From NCBI GenBank assembly GCA_051878795.1, contig JBJEKU010000061.1:1-11714 (forward strand): 11,714 nt of DNA, given 5' to 3'. Position 1 is the stretch's first letter. Each line of letters starts with the position of its first letter. The DNA is from W1P20-047 sp051878795 (GTDB lineage Bacteria; Actinomycetota; Coriobacteriia; Coriobacteriales; Eggerthellaceae). A program made the position numbers and the translations under genes. Below the pieces are notes generated by a model. The model had not been told where the DNA came from, ran no database searches, and saw nothing but the letters and a program-made list of their open reading frames with translations. This document shows, in pieces, positions 1 to 6,967 of the stretch.

Positions 1-21
1 TTCAGTTTTAGAAAACCTCAT
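1..21 (-). CDS. Start of an unidentified minus-strand gene, cut by the left edge
   Basis: Read on the minus strand, an ATG at 21-19 follows the strong Shine-Dalgarno-like string GGAGGAGCC (30-22). Seven sense codons (MRFSKTE) then run off the window. It lies downstream of the operon terminator at 292-329 with about 270 nt of non-coding DNA before it, which fits a separately transcribed gene. Only the ribosome binding site and start support it; no function can be given. The chance that this is a fortuitous start is appreciable. Confidence 0.4.
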
Positions 22-291
22 GGCTCCTCCAATCGTCTCGAATCGAACAAACCGAACCGCACGAGCAAAACATGCCCGCAGCGGTTCCCATTACAGGTTT
101 ACGATACCGAAACCTTGCTGGTTTTGCGTCGCCATGTTGTTGGTTTTTTGAAACTTGCGAAAAATGTTACTTTTCTTCCCCGCCGCTTTCTCAATCTGCC
201 TTGCATTCGATCGCTGATCTTCAACCGTCAATCACCGTACTAAGCAAGAAAGCCAAAGCGCATCATCGAAGCAAGAACGAGGGTCAAATCC
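22..291. other. Intergenic region, probable upstream region of the left-edge gene
   Basis: About 270 bp between the operon terminator and the left-edge start codon. It is visibly richer in A/T runs than the neighbouring genes and no reading frame looks like a protein. A weak minus-strand promoter candidate is TTGAGA (194-189) and TAACAT (169-164), with a long 19-bp spacer. An open plus-strand frame starting at 72 runs through the terminator and antisense to the lipoprotein gene, so it is not considered coding. Confidence 0.4.
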
Positions 292-329
292 AAAAGAAAG
301 CCGACCCCGCATCGGCCGGGTCGGCTTTC
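292..329 (-). terminator. Intrinsic terminator of the VTC operon
   Basis: A perfect 12-bp stem is formed by GAAAGCCGACCC (296-307) and GGGTCGGCTTTC (318-329) with a 10-nt loop. On the minus strand the stem is followed directly by TTTT (295-292). It lies 75 nt after the stop codon of the lipoprotein gene, so it ends the minus-strand operon. On the plus strand there is no adjacent T-run (TTTTT only appears about 10 nt later), so the main direction is minus. Confidence 0.9.
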
Positions 330-403
330 GCAACCGCATTTTTCCTTCGGGCATCAGAAACGCACGGGGCATCCGCCCATCTGAGCATGCCAGCCCGAGG
401 GCG

Positions 404-2344
404 TTACATCCCCTTGCGCATTGGCGCTCCCCTGCCTTCGGCAGCAGTAGAAGCAGCAGCAGTCACCTGCGTTGACGTTCCGCCTTCCACGCCCCCCGAT
501 TGCGCAAAGCCATCGGAATCGGCATCCGAGACGCTCCCGCCCACGACAAGCGAATACTCGGAGCCCTCTTCCATCCCGGGAACCGACGTGCACACCCAAC
601 TGAAATCGCCGAGCGCATCGAACGATACGAGCACGTTTCCATCCGCATCGGCAAGGCACACGCTATCGCCGGCGCTTCCGGACACATTCGCCGTTACCGA
701 AGCCTGACCGTCACCGGTGAGCCCCTGCGCCATTCCGGCAGCCCCAAGGGCAAGCACGGTTCCGCCGCTAATCTGCGCATCCGATTCGGCATCGATCGCA
801 GAGTTGCCGTCGTTGGAAGGACCCTGAACCAGCACCGTTCCCCCGCTGATGGAAATACTGCCGTTCGAATCGATTCCGTCACCACCCGATTCCACCAGCA
901 GGCTGCCACCTGAAATGGACACGATGCAGCTTTCCGACGCCCCGGGCATCGCCCCGCCGAAGGCGCTTTGTCCATCACGGGACATTTGGCGGACGCCTGG
1001 CTCTTCTGCTGCGCCACCTTCGGCTGGCGGGACAGAACCTTCCTGGGGAGGCTCAGAGGAAGCCCCCGATTCACCCACAGCAGCATTGTCGGTACCTGCA
1101 GATTCGCTAGAACCCACTCCCCCATCAGGATTCCCAGCGGGGTTTTCAGCCTCGCCGGTCAGCCCCACCGAAGCTTCATCGGGCCGCTCGCCAGCAGCAA
1201 CGCCGTCCTGGGTCCCTTGGCTGTCCGCGGCCCGATTGACATCAGCTTGCTCGCCGCTCCCAGAGGCATCGCGCGCAGATGCATTCACGCCGTCATCGTT
1301 CGAAGCCACACGCACATCGCCGCCGTTCAAGTAAACCTGCTCGGCTTCCAGGCCCTCCTCGCAGGAAGCGACCTCGATATCGCCCCCATTCACCACCAGA
1401 ACGCTTTCGGCGTGGATGGCATCGTCGGCCGCTTCGATTTCGAAACTACCGCCATCGATGCACACGAAGCCACGGGTGCCATCTTCGCTGTTATTCGCCT
1501 TGACAGCGTCCTGCCCCGCAACGAGCTGGAAGTCGCCGTCGGCTATCTTCACGCTGTCGCGTCCGCGCAAGGCGTCTTCAACGGCAGTCGCGGTGATATT
1601 GCCGCCCGTTATCACCAGGTCATCCTTGGAATGGATGGCGTGCATGCTTCCGCCCCGGATATCGAGCGAGCCCGAGCCGTTGATAGTCAGGTCGCATTCC
1701 GCGTACAGCGCGGCATTAGGCACTCCGTCGTCGTCGGGACTCACATAATCCACCCCATCCGAAAGGGAGTTCCCCGTTCCCTCCTCCAGGGTGACGAACA
1801 CCTTATCCGCCTGCTTCGCATACACCGCAGGACCCGATTCGTTATGGATGCTCGCAACGTTCAATACGATCTGGACCTTATCCTCCTCCGGCGCATCGAC
1901 CACGATCTGGCCGTTTTTGGTCGTTCCCGACACCACGAAGCATCCCTCTTCCGAAATGGTGACAACCGACCCGTCAGCAACGGCCCCCTCGCCCTTCACC
2001 TGGGCACCTTCCCCGTCGAATGCAATCGTGGTTGCCGTTTTCGCATCATAGGACGAATCCTTGTCCCTATCCGAATAGTCGAAATCCATGGCATCGAGGT
2101 CTATCTCCGCACTCGTCTGTGCTTGATCCGTCTCCTGTTCGCCTTGCGATGCCTGCGCGGACCCACCAGAGCCATCGCCTTCATCCGTCGAAGCCCCGGG
2201 ATCGGCGCATCCGGAAAGGCACATCACCACGCACAGCAGGAGGAATACGAGCAGGGGGATGATAAACCCCGCAACCCGACTCTCGTTTTCCCTGGTATCC
2301 ATATCGTCCTTTTCTTCCTTGTCCACCTTTTCTTCGTTGTCCAC
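404..2344 (-). CDS. Cthe_2159-like beta-helix carbohydrate-binding lipoprotein
   Basis: Third gene of the operon, about 646 aa. A hydrophobic segment (FIIPLLVFLLLCVVM) ends in a lipobox LSGC with the lipidated Cys at residue 46, so it should be an envelope-anchored lipoprotein. An acidic Ser/Gly-rich linker leads to a repetitive domain (about 93-356) of short strands with recurring DGV, DDAIHA and GGD/ISGG turns. This matches the Cthe_2159 (DUF4353) parallel beta-helix family, whose founding member binds cellulose or acidic sugars. A low-complexity stretch of about 115 residues rich in Gly, Ser, Glu and Pro (357-471) splits this from a final ISGG-containing part (about 473-545). A beta-rich tail follows. 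The GTG at 2344 is preferred because GGAAGGA (2357-2351) lies 6 nt upstream. The ATG at 2302 (AAGGA 4 nt upstream) would give a more normal 32-residue signal peptide and is a real alternative; a TTG at 2365 has no such site. The ligand is unknown. Confidence 0.85.
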   Translation of the reverse strand: MDNEEKVDKEEKDDMDTRENESRVAGFIIPLLVFLLLCVVMCLSGCADPGASTDEGDGSGGSAQASQGEQETDQAQTSAEIDLDAMDFDYSDRDKDSSYDAKTATTIAFDGEGAQVKGEGAVADGSVVTISEEGCFVVSGTTKNGQIVVDAPEEDKVQIVLNVASIHNESGPAVYAKQADKVFVTLEEGTGNSLSDGVDYVSPDDDGVPNAALYAECDLTINGSGSLDIRGGSMHAIHSKDDLVITGGNITATAVEDALRGRDSVKIADGDFQLVAGQDAVKANNSEDGTRGFVCIDGGSFEIEAADDAIHAESVLVVNGGDIEVASCEEGLEAEQVYLNGGDVRVASNDDGVNASARDASGSGEQADVNRAADSQGTQDGVAAGERPDEASVGLTGEAENPAGNPDGGVGSSESAGTDNAAVGESGASSEPPQEGSVPPAEGGAAEEPGVRQMSRDGQSAFGGAMPGASESCIVSISGGSLLVESGGDGIDSNGSISISGGTVLVQGPSNDGNSAIDAESDAQISGGTVLALGAAGMAQGLTGDGQASVTANVSGSAGDSVCLADADGNVLVSFDALGDFSWVCTSVPGMEEGSEYSLVVGGSVSDADSDGFAQSGGVEGGTSTQVTAAASTAAEGRGAPMRKGM

Positions 2345-2374
2345 GTGAAATCCTTCCGTAGCCAAACAGAGCGC

Positions 2375-3070
2375 TTAGAGCGATTCTTTCGAGGATGCCG
2401 CGTAAGCAAGCGTGATCCGCAGGTTGCCGTTCAAGCAGCGAAGCTGATCGATCAGGTCCTTTTCCCTGCCCTTTTCCCGAAGGCGGACGCGGTATTCCAG
2501 CTGATAGAGCGAACCCATGTTGGTGGTCTGAACCTGCTGCAGCTCGAATTCGGTTGCGAAGGCGCGCAGGGTTTCGTCGAAGACCCCATCGAAGGCAAGG
2601 TCTTCGGGCACCGTGATGCGCAGGACCTTGCTCGTCTGCCGGGGACTGCCGAAGGGGGACAGGACGAGCAGGAAGTTGGCCAACCCCACGATGACGGTGA
2701 AGGCAACTGCAAAACCGAGATATCCCATACCCGTGGCCAAGCCGATCGCCATGGCGAAGAACACGCTGCCGATGTCCTTGGCAGATCCCGGAATAGAACG
2801 GAACCTGACCAGGCTGAATACGCCCATCACCGCAACGCCTGCCCCCAAATTGCCGTTCACGAGCGTAATGACCGCTTGAACCGTCAAAGGCAGCAGCGCC
2901 AAAGTGACTGCGAAACTCTTCGAATAATCGTTTCTGAACATGTAGATTCCCGCACATGCAACGCCCAACACGAGCGAGACCAGACTGCAGAGCAGGAAGC
3001 TTTCCGCAGACACCGAGGCAACCAGGGAATCGGAGCTGCCGAATATCGAATCGAAGCTAATATTTGGCAT
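2375..3070 (-). CDS. DUF4956 family membrane protein
   Basis: 231 aa, recognised as DUF4956, a family often encoded next to VTC-domain proteins in Gram-positive bacteria. Four or five membrane segments are visible (about 23-46, 52-73, 76-88, 99-119 and 119-138). The conserved block FSLVRFRS (85-92), then IPGSAKDIG, lies between the third and fourth segments and resembles the loop seen in MgtC-like proteins. A soluble C-terminal domain of about 85 residues (148-224, beginning VLRITVPED) alternates strands and helices like a small ferredoxin-like fold. The ATG has AAGGA 8 nt upstream and lies 3 nt after the VTC stop codon, so the two are probably translationally coupled. The molecular function is not established. 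A membrane partner or translocation role for the VTC product is inference from context only. Confidence 0.88.
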   Translation of the reverse strand: MPNISFDSIFGSSDSLVASVSAESFLLCSLVSLVLGVACAGIYMFRNDYSKSFAVTLALLPLTVQAVITLVNGNLGAGVAVMGVFSLVRFRSIPGSAKDIGSVFFAMAIGLATGMGYLGFAVAFTVIVGLANFLLVLSPFGSPRQTSKVLRITVPEDLAFDGVFDETLRAFATEFELQQVQTTNMGSLYQLEYRVRLREKGREKDLIDQLRCLNGNLRITLAYAASSKESL

Positions 3071-3073
3071 TGC

Positions 3074-4030
3074 TTATTCCTTTCGATTGGAAATTGATCG
3101 GATACTCTGGCGCTGCGGCAACCCTTCGGCAAAAGACCTGGCCGCCAGCAAATGCGCCGTGCCGTATTTGGTGAAGGATCGGGAATACACCCCGTTTTCG
3201 GAAAGTACGCGCACAAGCCACAAGGGAAAAGGCGTCGAACTTTTCACTTCCATGATGGATTCTCCCGGTTGCGTGACCGCGCACCACTTGGACCCATCGC
3301 GATACAGCGCCTTGTAGCGGGGACCGCCGTCGAAGGTGATGCGCAAATCGCCCAAAGCCGCACTGAATTCGGGCCGGGGAACCCACGCTGTTCGCAAGTA
3401 CTCGATTGCCATGCGGGGTCGAAGCCTGTCGTATCGCGCACGTGCGGCATCGATTTCCCGCGCAATCTGCATGCTGAGCGGGCAGAGCGCCTCCTGTTGG
3501 GCCTTCGGATCGGAACACGGATAGGCGATGCAGGACTCCCAGTATCCCCTCCCGCCCATATAGTCCACCGCTGCGGCAAGGGAAAGTCCGATCCTGCGCT
3601 TGTAGACCACCCCTGAGTACTTCTTCTTCAGCTCGCAGAACACGAGCCCGCCGGGCCAAAAAGGACCGGATACACCCGCACGACGCACATCGCGACAAGA
3701 CCCCTGCTCCAGGGCACCCTGATGCGATTCCCTTCCGAAAGATGCAGATGAAGCGATATCGCCGCACGGAGAGAATGCTGCAGTCAAAGCCATTCCCGCT
3801 ACATCGCCATATGCCCGAAGGCGGATCTTTTCCTTGTAGAGGGGTTGTTCCAGAGAGCGTGCAATCACTTCGTCGTATTCCGTGTCCAGATACAGGCTGG
3901 TGATACGCGAGCAGCCGTATGAGTCGGGCTGAAGATATGGAGCGAGGGCGTCTTCTATGCGGGAACGCTCTTCACGCGTCACGAGGTATTTCTTCTCGAC
4001 TCGCTCGAAAACCTCGCTGTAGGGTTTCAT
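3074..4030 (-). CDS. VTC-domain polyphosphate polymerase-like protein
   Basis: 318 aa, first gene of the operon. It matches the VTC domain, the catalytic fold of yeast Vtc4, which builds polyphosphate from ATP inside a tunnel lined with basic residues. Matching blocks in order are EKKYLV (12-17), SLYLDTEYDE (45-54), KEKIRLRAYG (66-75, the Arg pair), CELKKKYSGVVYKRR (132-146), RPRMAIEYLRTAW (204-216), LRITFD (229-234), IMEVKSS (259-265, metal-type Glu) and SFTKYG (285-290, late Lys). All the expected basic and acidic positions seem present, so it should be active. About 54 residues (76-129) sit between the Arg pair and the ELKKKY strand, where relatives I know have only a few. The ATG at 4030 is chosen because GGAAAGGAG (4050-4042) lies 11 nt upstream and homology begins at once. 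The frame stays open farther upstream to about 4306, but that stretch looks like leader. No transmembrane segment is visible. The exact product (polyphosphate or another phosphorylated polymer) is inferred. Confidence 0.88.
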   Translation of the reverse strand: MKPYSEVFERVEKKYLVTREERSRIEDALAPYLQPDSYGCSRITSLYLDTEYDEVIARSLEQPLYKEKIRLRAYGDVAGMALTAAFSPCGDIASSASFGRESHQGALEQGSCRDVRRAGVSGPFWPGGLVFCELKKKYSGVVYKRRIGLSLAAAVDYMGGRGYWESCIAYPCSDPKAQQEALCPLSMQIAREIDAARARYDRLRPRMAIEYLRTAWVPRPEFSAALGDLRITFDGGPRYKALYRDGSKWCAVTQPGESIMEVKSSTPFPLWLVRVLSENGVYSRSFTKYGTAHLLAARSFAEGLPQRQSIRSISNRKE

Positions 4031-4041
4031 GGCAGGTTTCA

Positions 4042-4050
4042 CTCCTTTCC
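4042..4050 (-). promoter_or_regulatory. Ribosome binding site deciding the VTC start
   Basis: GGAAAGGAG on the minus strand, 11 nt before the ATG at 4030. The longer open frame beginning near 4306 has no comparable site and no family similarity in its first 92 codons, so this site fixes the N-terminus. Confidence 0.75.
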
Positions 4051-4278
4051 AATCGGCTGGTACGCGATTCGAAGCAAACAGAATGCGCACTATCGCCGCA
4101 GCAAGCGGATCATGGAACCCGCCAGGCGAGCACGCCGCCCCTTCTGGGACGGTAGCGCCGTCCAAGCGCAAAGACCCAAGCGAAAGCCCGGGATACACCT
4201 GCGCTGGTTGCATCGTTTGCGAAAACGGAGAGAAACCCCTCAATCGAACAAAGGTCCATTCCGGTCTTGAAATGTGGC

Positions 4279-4319
4279 GGCGCGGCGCTTGGAACCCAAG
4301 TTCCAAGCAACGCCGCGCC
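4279..4319 (-). promoter_or_regulatory. Very stable hairpin at the 5' end of the VTC operon leader
   Basis: Two nested perfect stems: GGCGCGGC (4279-4286) with GCCGCGCC (4312-4319), and GCTTGGAAC (4287-4295) with GTTCCAAGC (4300-4308). The loop is CCAA, and a 3-nt bulge lies on one side only. There is no T-run on either strand, so it is not a standard intrinsic terminator. If the minus-strand promoter at 4344-4349 is real, the hairpin starts about 18 nt into the operon transcript, with about 230 nt of leader still before the VTC ribosome binding site. An mRNA-stabilising cap or an attenuation element are both possible. The structure is seen directly; the role is inference. Confidence 0.6.
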
Positions 4320-4343
4320 TATACCGGAGAAGGGGTGACACGA

Positions 4344-4378
4344 ATACTATCCCCCCACACTGAAATAATCCTGAAAGC
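4344..4378 (-). promoter_or_regulatory. Promoter and response-regulator box for the VTC operon
   Basis: On the minus strand, the element GCTTTCAGGATTATTTCAG (4378-4360) contains TTTCAG-GATTA-TTTCAG, an exact hexamer direct repeat with an 11-bp period. Ten bases later comes TAGTAT (4349-4344), a fair -10 hexamer, and no good -35 is present. This is the layout of promoters activated by OmpR/PhoB-type regulators, where tandem half-sites one helical turn apart replace the -35. The predicted transcript start is near 4337, giving a leader of about 300 nt. A near-identical copy faces the response regulator gene at 4616-4649. Confidence 0.65.
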
Positions 4379-4615
4379 CCCAAACGCCCCATCCCAAGCA
4401 CAATCAACCCTCAAGAGAGCCCAACAAAGAAAGCATCGGACCCGGAAAGGCGACAGCACGCATCGCACGATAGAAGGAGCCCGAGACGCATCGGGGAAGT
4501 CGAGGAAGAATGCCGATCGGCCTCTATCGAGCGACAATCTCGGAAACACGGCTTATCCGGAAGGGAAAAGAACCCATGGACCCGTCTGTAAAGCATTCTT
4601 CGAAAGTCGAATAAC
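4379..4615. other. Spacer between the two divergent promoters
   Basis: About 237 bp lie between the two mirrored regulatory elements. I see no convincing reading frame with a ribosome binding site, no strong hairpin with a T-run and no repeat. Open frames crossing it on both strands have compositions unlike protein and are not called. Confidence 0.5.
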
Positions 4616-4649
4616 GCTTTCAGGATGATTTAAGTCCTGCGGCTACAAT
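4616..4649 (+). promoter_or_regulatory. Promoter and response-regulator box for the two-component operon
   Basis: GCTTTCAGGATGATTTAAG (4616-4634) holds TTTCAG-GATGA-TTTAAG, two hexamers 11 bp apart. After 9 bp comes the -10 hexamer TACAAT (4644-4649). The element matches the one facing the VTC operon at 17 of 19 positions and has nearly the same distance to its -10. The expected transcript start near 4656 gives a leader of about 60 nt. Autoregulation by the response regulator encoded just downstream is the simplest reading. Confidence 0.65.
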
Positions 4650-4714
4650 CGTTCCCGAGAGAAACCCCGCATCGACGCGGCCTTACCCCAAAGAGCACTC
4701 GAGAATGGAGAAAT

Positions 4715-5389
4715 GTGCAGATACTTATCGTCGAAGACGATCGAAGCCTGGCTGCGGCGCTCGCACGCATCTTGGAAGACAATGGCTACGCAGTCGACAT
4801 AGTCCACGACGGAGAACAAGGCGTCCTATACGGCCAGTCGGGCCTTTACGACGTGATAATCCTTGACGTGATGCTTCCCAAAAAAGACGGCTTCACCGTA
4901 ACGGCCGAGCTGCGCAGGTCGCATATCAGCACACCCATCCTGCTGCTGACCGCCCGCGACGCCATCCCTGACAAGATCGCAGGCTACGACTCGGGCGCTG
5001 ACGACTACATGACCAAGCCCTTTTCACCGAAGGAGCTGATGGCCCACCTGCGCGCATTGACCCGTCGACAAGGGGAAGTGGTCTTCGAAAAGCTGGCGGT
5101 GGGCGACCTGGAGTTGAACCTAGAAAGCTGCGACCTCTCATGCGGGCCGAAAACCATCCGTCTCAGCTATAAGGAATTCACCGTCGCCCGGGCATTCATG
5201 AGCAACCCTGGCACCATTCTTTCCAAGGACACCCTCATTGCAAAGGCATGGGGGCTCGAATCGAACACCACCGACAACAACGTGGAAGCCTACGTCTCCT
5301 TCCTCAGGAAAAAACTCGCGCATTTGGGCTCGACGACTAAAATCGAAACGATCAGGAAGGTCGGATACCGATTAGTCCAGGAAGGCTAA
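4715..5389 (+). CDS. OmpR-family two-component response regulator
   Basis: 224 aa with the normal two-domain layout. The receiver domain (about 1-112) has the acidic pocket E7/D8/D9, phospho-acceptor D51 in LDVMLP, switch T79 in LLLTARD and K101 in the TKPF motif. The winged-helix DNA-binding domain (about 125-222) includes LSYKEF, the recognition helix region about 185-201 (TTDNNVEAYVSFLRKKL) and the wing TIRKVGYRLV. The start is a GTG at 4715 with GGAG 4 nt upstream, and the protein begins directly with the first strand QILIVEDD. It is followed after 3 nt by its kinase gene, and it is preceded by the tandem-hexamer box it probably binds. It is likely a transcriptional activator of its own operon and of the divergent VTC operon (inference from the shared box). 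Confidence 0.95.
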   Translation: MQILIVEDDRSLAAALARILEDNGYAVDIVHDGEQGVLYGQSGLYDVIILDVMLPKKDGFTVTAELRRSHISTPILLLTARDAIPDKIAGYDSGADDYMTKPFSPKELMAHLRALTRRQGEVVFEKLAVGDLELNLESCDLSCGPKTIRLSYKEFTVARAFMSNPGTILSKDTLIAKAWGLESNTTDNNVEAYVSFLRKKLAHLGSTTKIETIRKVGYRLVQEG

Positions 5390-5392
5390 GCC

Positions 5393-6811
5393 GTGCTCGC
5401 ACAACTGCGTCGAAAATTCATCGCGCTGAACATGACCACCGCAGCGCTGGTGCTGCTGGTGGTGTTCAGCGCCATCTGCGTTATCGATTACCAAACGAGC
5501 GTTGCCAACGTCCTCGGACAACTGAACATATCCATCGACCGCATCGCCCAATCATACGCTACAGGGAAAACGGACCAAGTGCGGCAAGAGCAGGGCAACA
5601 AGGCGCCGGGGGAGGAACTTAAGGGGTATCCCACCGCGAACGGAGACACCAATGGGGAGACCTCAGGGTCCGAAGCCGCAGAAGGGCAGGCAACCGAACA
5701 ATACCAAGGAAGCGATGCGGGCGATACCGGGAGCCTATCCGTAGAAGGCGTACCCGTCATCGGCAAGCATCCAGAAGACGAGCGCAACCATTCCCCTGCA
5801 GCAATCTATCTGGTTTGCAACGATGAGACCATAGAACGCATCTCTTCTTCGACGGCATACCTTTCGGAGGATCTTTCCGATGCCGCGATCGAAGCGGTCC
5901 GCGATTCGACGATCAAGGAAGGCCTTCTGGAAGACCTGGGATTGTTCTATGCAACGGCAACCATTCCGGAAGGACAGCTCATAGCCTTCGCAGACGAAAG
6001 CGCGGCATCTTCCTGGAAGAGCCTGGGGTTGACGCTTGCCGGGGTGGGGATCATTGCATTGGGGGCATTCTTCTTAGTCAACATCTTCTTTTCCCGCTGG
6101 GCGCTCAAACCCGTAGAGGCCGCATGGTCCCAACAGCAGCGCTTCGTTGCCGACGCATCCCATGAGCTGAAGACCCCGCTCACGGTGATCCTCGCCAATT
6201 CAGCGATCCTGAAAGCCCGACCCAAAGAATCGATAGAAAGCCAATCCCAGTGGATCGACAGCACGCAGAGCGAGGCCCTGCGCATGCAGGAATTGGTCAA
6301 CGATATGCTGGAGCTCGCCCGTCCCGCAAGCGCCGCCAAAGACGACCGCACCTTGGAAGACGTGGACTTCACCGACTTAGTGGAAAACCTGGCACTGCAG
6401 TTCGAATCCGTCGCCTTTGAAAAGGGTGTCTCCATCGAATGCGCGATAGAGTCCGGTGTGATGCTCCAAGGCAGCAGGAAGCGATTGCAACGCCTTGCAT
6501 CCACCCTGATCGACAATGCCTGCAAGTACGCACGCAGCGATTCGACGGTGACCGTGAGGCTTTCCAAAAGCATGAAAGACGCAACGCTTTCCGTCCATAA
6601 CGATGGGCAGACCATCCCCGCAGAAGACCTTCCCCATATCTTCGACCGCTTCTACCGCACCGATAAAGCCCGCACGAGCGAAACGGGAGGATTCGGCCTG
6701 GGCCTGGCAATTGCCCGCGAGGTCGCAAGAGAGCATGGAGGCGACATCACGGCGGAAAGCTCCAAGCAGAAGGGCACCACCTTTGCCGCAACGATCGCCC
6801 TGCACAGGTAA
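5393..6811 (+). CDS. Membrane sensor histidine kinase, cognate to the upstream regulator
   Basis: 472 aa. The first membrane helix is about 13-33, followed by an extracytoplasmic region of about 170 residues and a second helix at about 210-233. The outer region contains a Gly/Glu/Thr/Gln-rich low-complexity stretch (about 60-132) and then a more ordered part (about 136-203). The kinase core begins almost at once after helix 2: H-box FVADASHELKTP with phospho-acceptor H257, N-box TLIDNACKYA with N375, a HNDG block (402-405), the F-box IFDRFYRTD (416-424) and the G2 box GGFGLGLAI (432-440). Only about 17 residues separate the end of helix 2 from the H-box, so no HAMP domain fits. The GTG at 5393 is chosen for AGGAAGG (5379-5385), 7 nt upstream, overlapping the end of the regulator gene. 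The signal is unknown; an envelope or surface-polymer cue is suggested only by the divergent operon. Confidence 0.95.
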   Translation: MLAQLRRKFIALNMTTAALVLLVVFSAICVIDYQTSVANVLGQLNISIDRIAQSYATGKTDQVRQEQGNKAPGEELKGYPTANGDTNGETSGSEAAEGQATEQYQGSDAGDTGSLSVEGVPVIGKHPEDERNHSPAAIYLVCNDETIERISSSTAYLSEDLSDAAIEAVRDSTIKEGLLEDLGLFYATATIPEGQLIAFADESAASSWKSLGLTLAGVGIIALGAFFLVNIFFSRWALKPVEAAWSQQQRFVADASHELKTPLTVILANSAILKARPKESIESQSQWIDSTQSEALRMQELVNDMLELARPASAAKDDRTLEDVDFTDLVENLALQFESVAFEKGVSIECAIESGVMLQGSRKRLQRLASTLIDNACKYARSDSTVTVRLSKSMKDATLSVHNDGQTIPAEDLPHIFDRFYRTDKARTSETGGFGLGLAIAREVAREHGGDITAESSKQKGTTFAATIALHR

Positions 6812-6903
6812 TAAGCCATCCAAGGGTTGGATAATCGTCATATCGAAGCCCCATGCGGAATAACGCGTCTTTTTTCATGCTCCTACCAGGCAAGTTCGGG
6901 GAT

Positions 6904-6956
6904 TTAGGGATTACCGTGCTATAAAATGGTGTTTTTTACCGACGCGTAATCCCAAA
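6904..6956 (+). promoter_or_regulatory. Extended -10 promoter flanked by an inverted repeat
   Basis: TGC followed by TATAAA (6920-6925) makes a good extended -10, consistent with the lack of a recognisable -35. Arms TTAGGGATTAC (6904-6914) and GTAATCCCAAA (6946-6956) are inverted copies matching at 10 of 11 positions, and they bracket the -10 and the expected start site. The placement suits a repressor operator or a looped pair of half-sites. The right arm ends 11 nt before the start codon of the membrane protein gene. Confidence 0.5.
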
Positions 6957-6967
6957 CTAAGGCGGTA

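Noticed and set aside
932..1276. Low-complexity Gly/Ser/Glu/Pro stretch inside the lipoprotein gene as a possible recombination insert
   Set aside because: Cthe_2159-type proteins commonly carry a low-complexity segment at this point between the two ISGG-containing parts, and no flanking repeats or frame break are seen.
968..3097. A 709-codon plus-strand open frame across the lipoprotein and DUF4956 genes
   Set aside because: It is antisense to two clear family members in a tight operon, its translation has no recognisable domain, and long antisense frames are common at this GC content.
4029..4628. A 199-codon plus-strand frame filling the divergent intergenic region
   Set aside because: It has no ribosome binding site, unprotein-like composition, and runs through the hairpin and both regulatory boxes.
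6818..6832. Small hairpin ATCCAA-GGG-TTGGAT just after the histidine kinase stop
   Set aside because: Only 6 bp, mostly A/T at the ends, a 3-nt loop and no T-run beside it; too weak to call a terminator.
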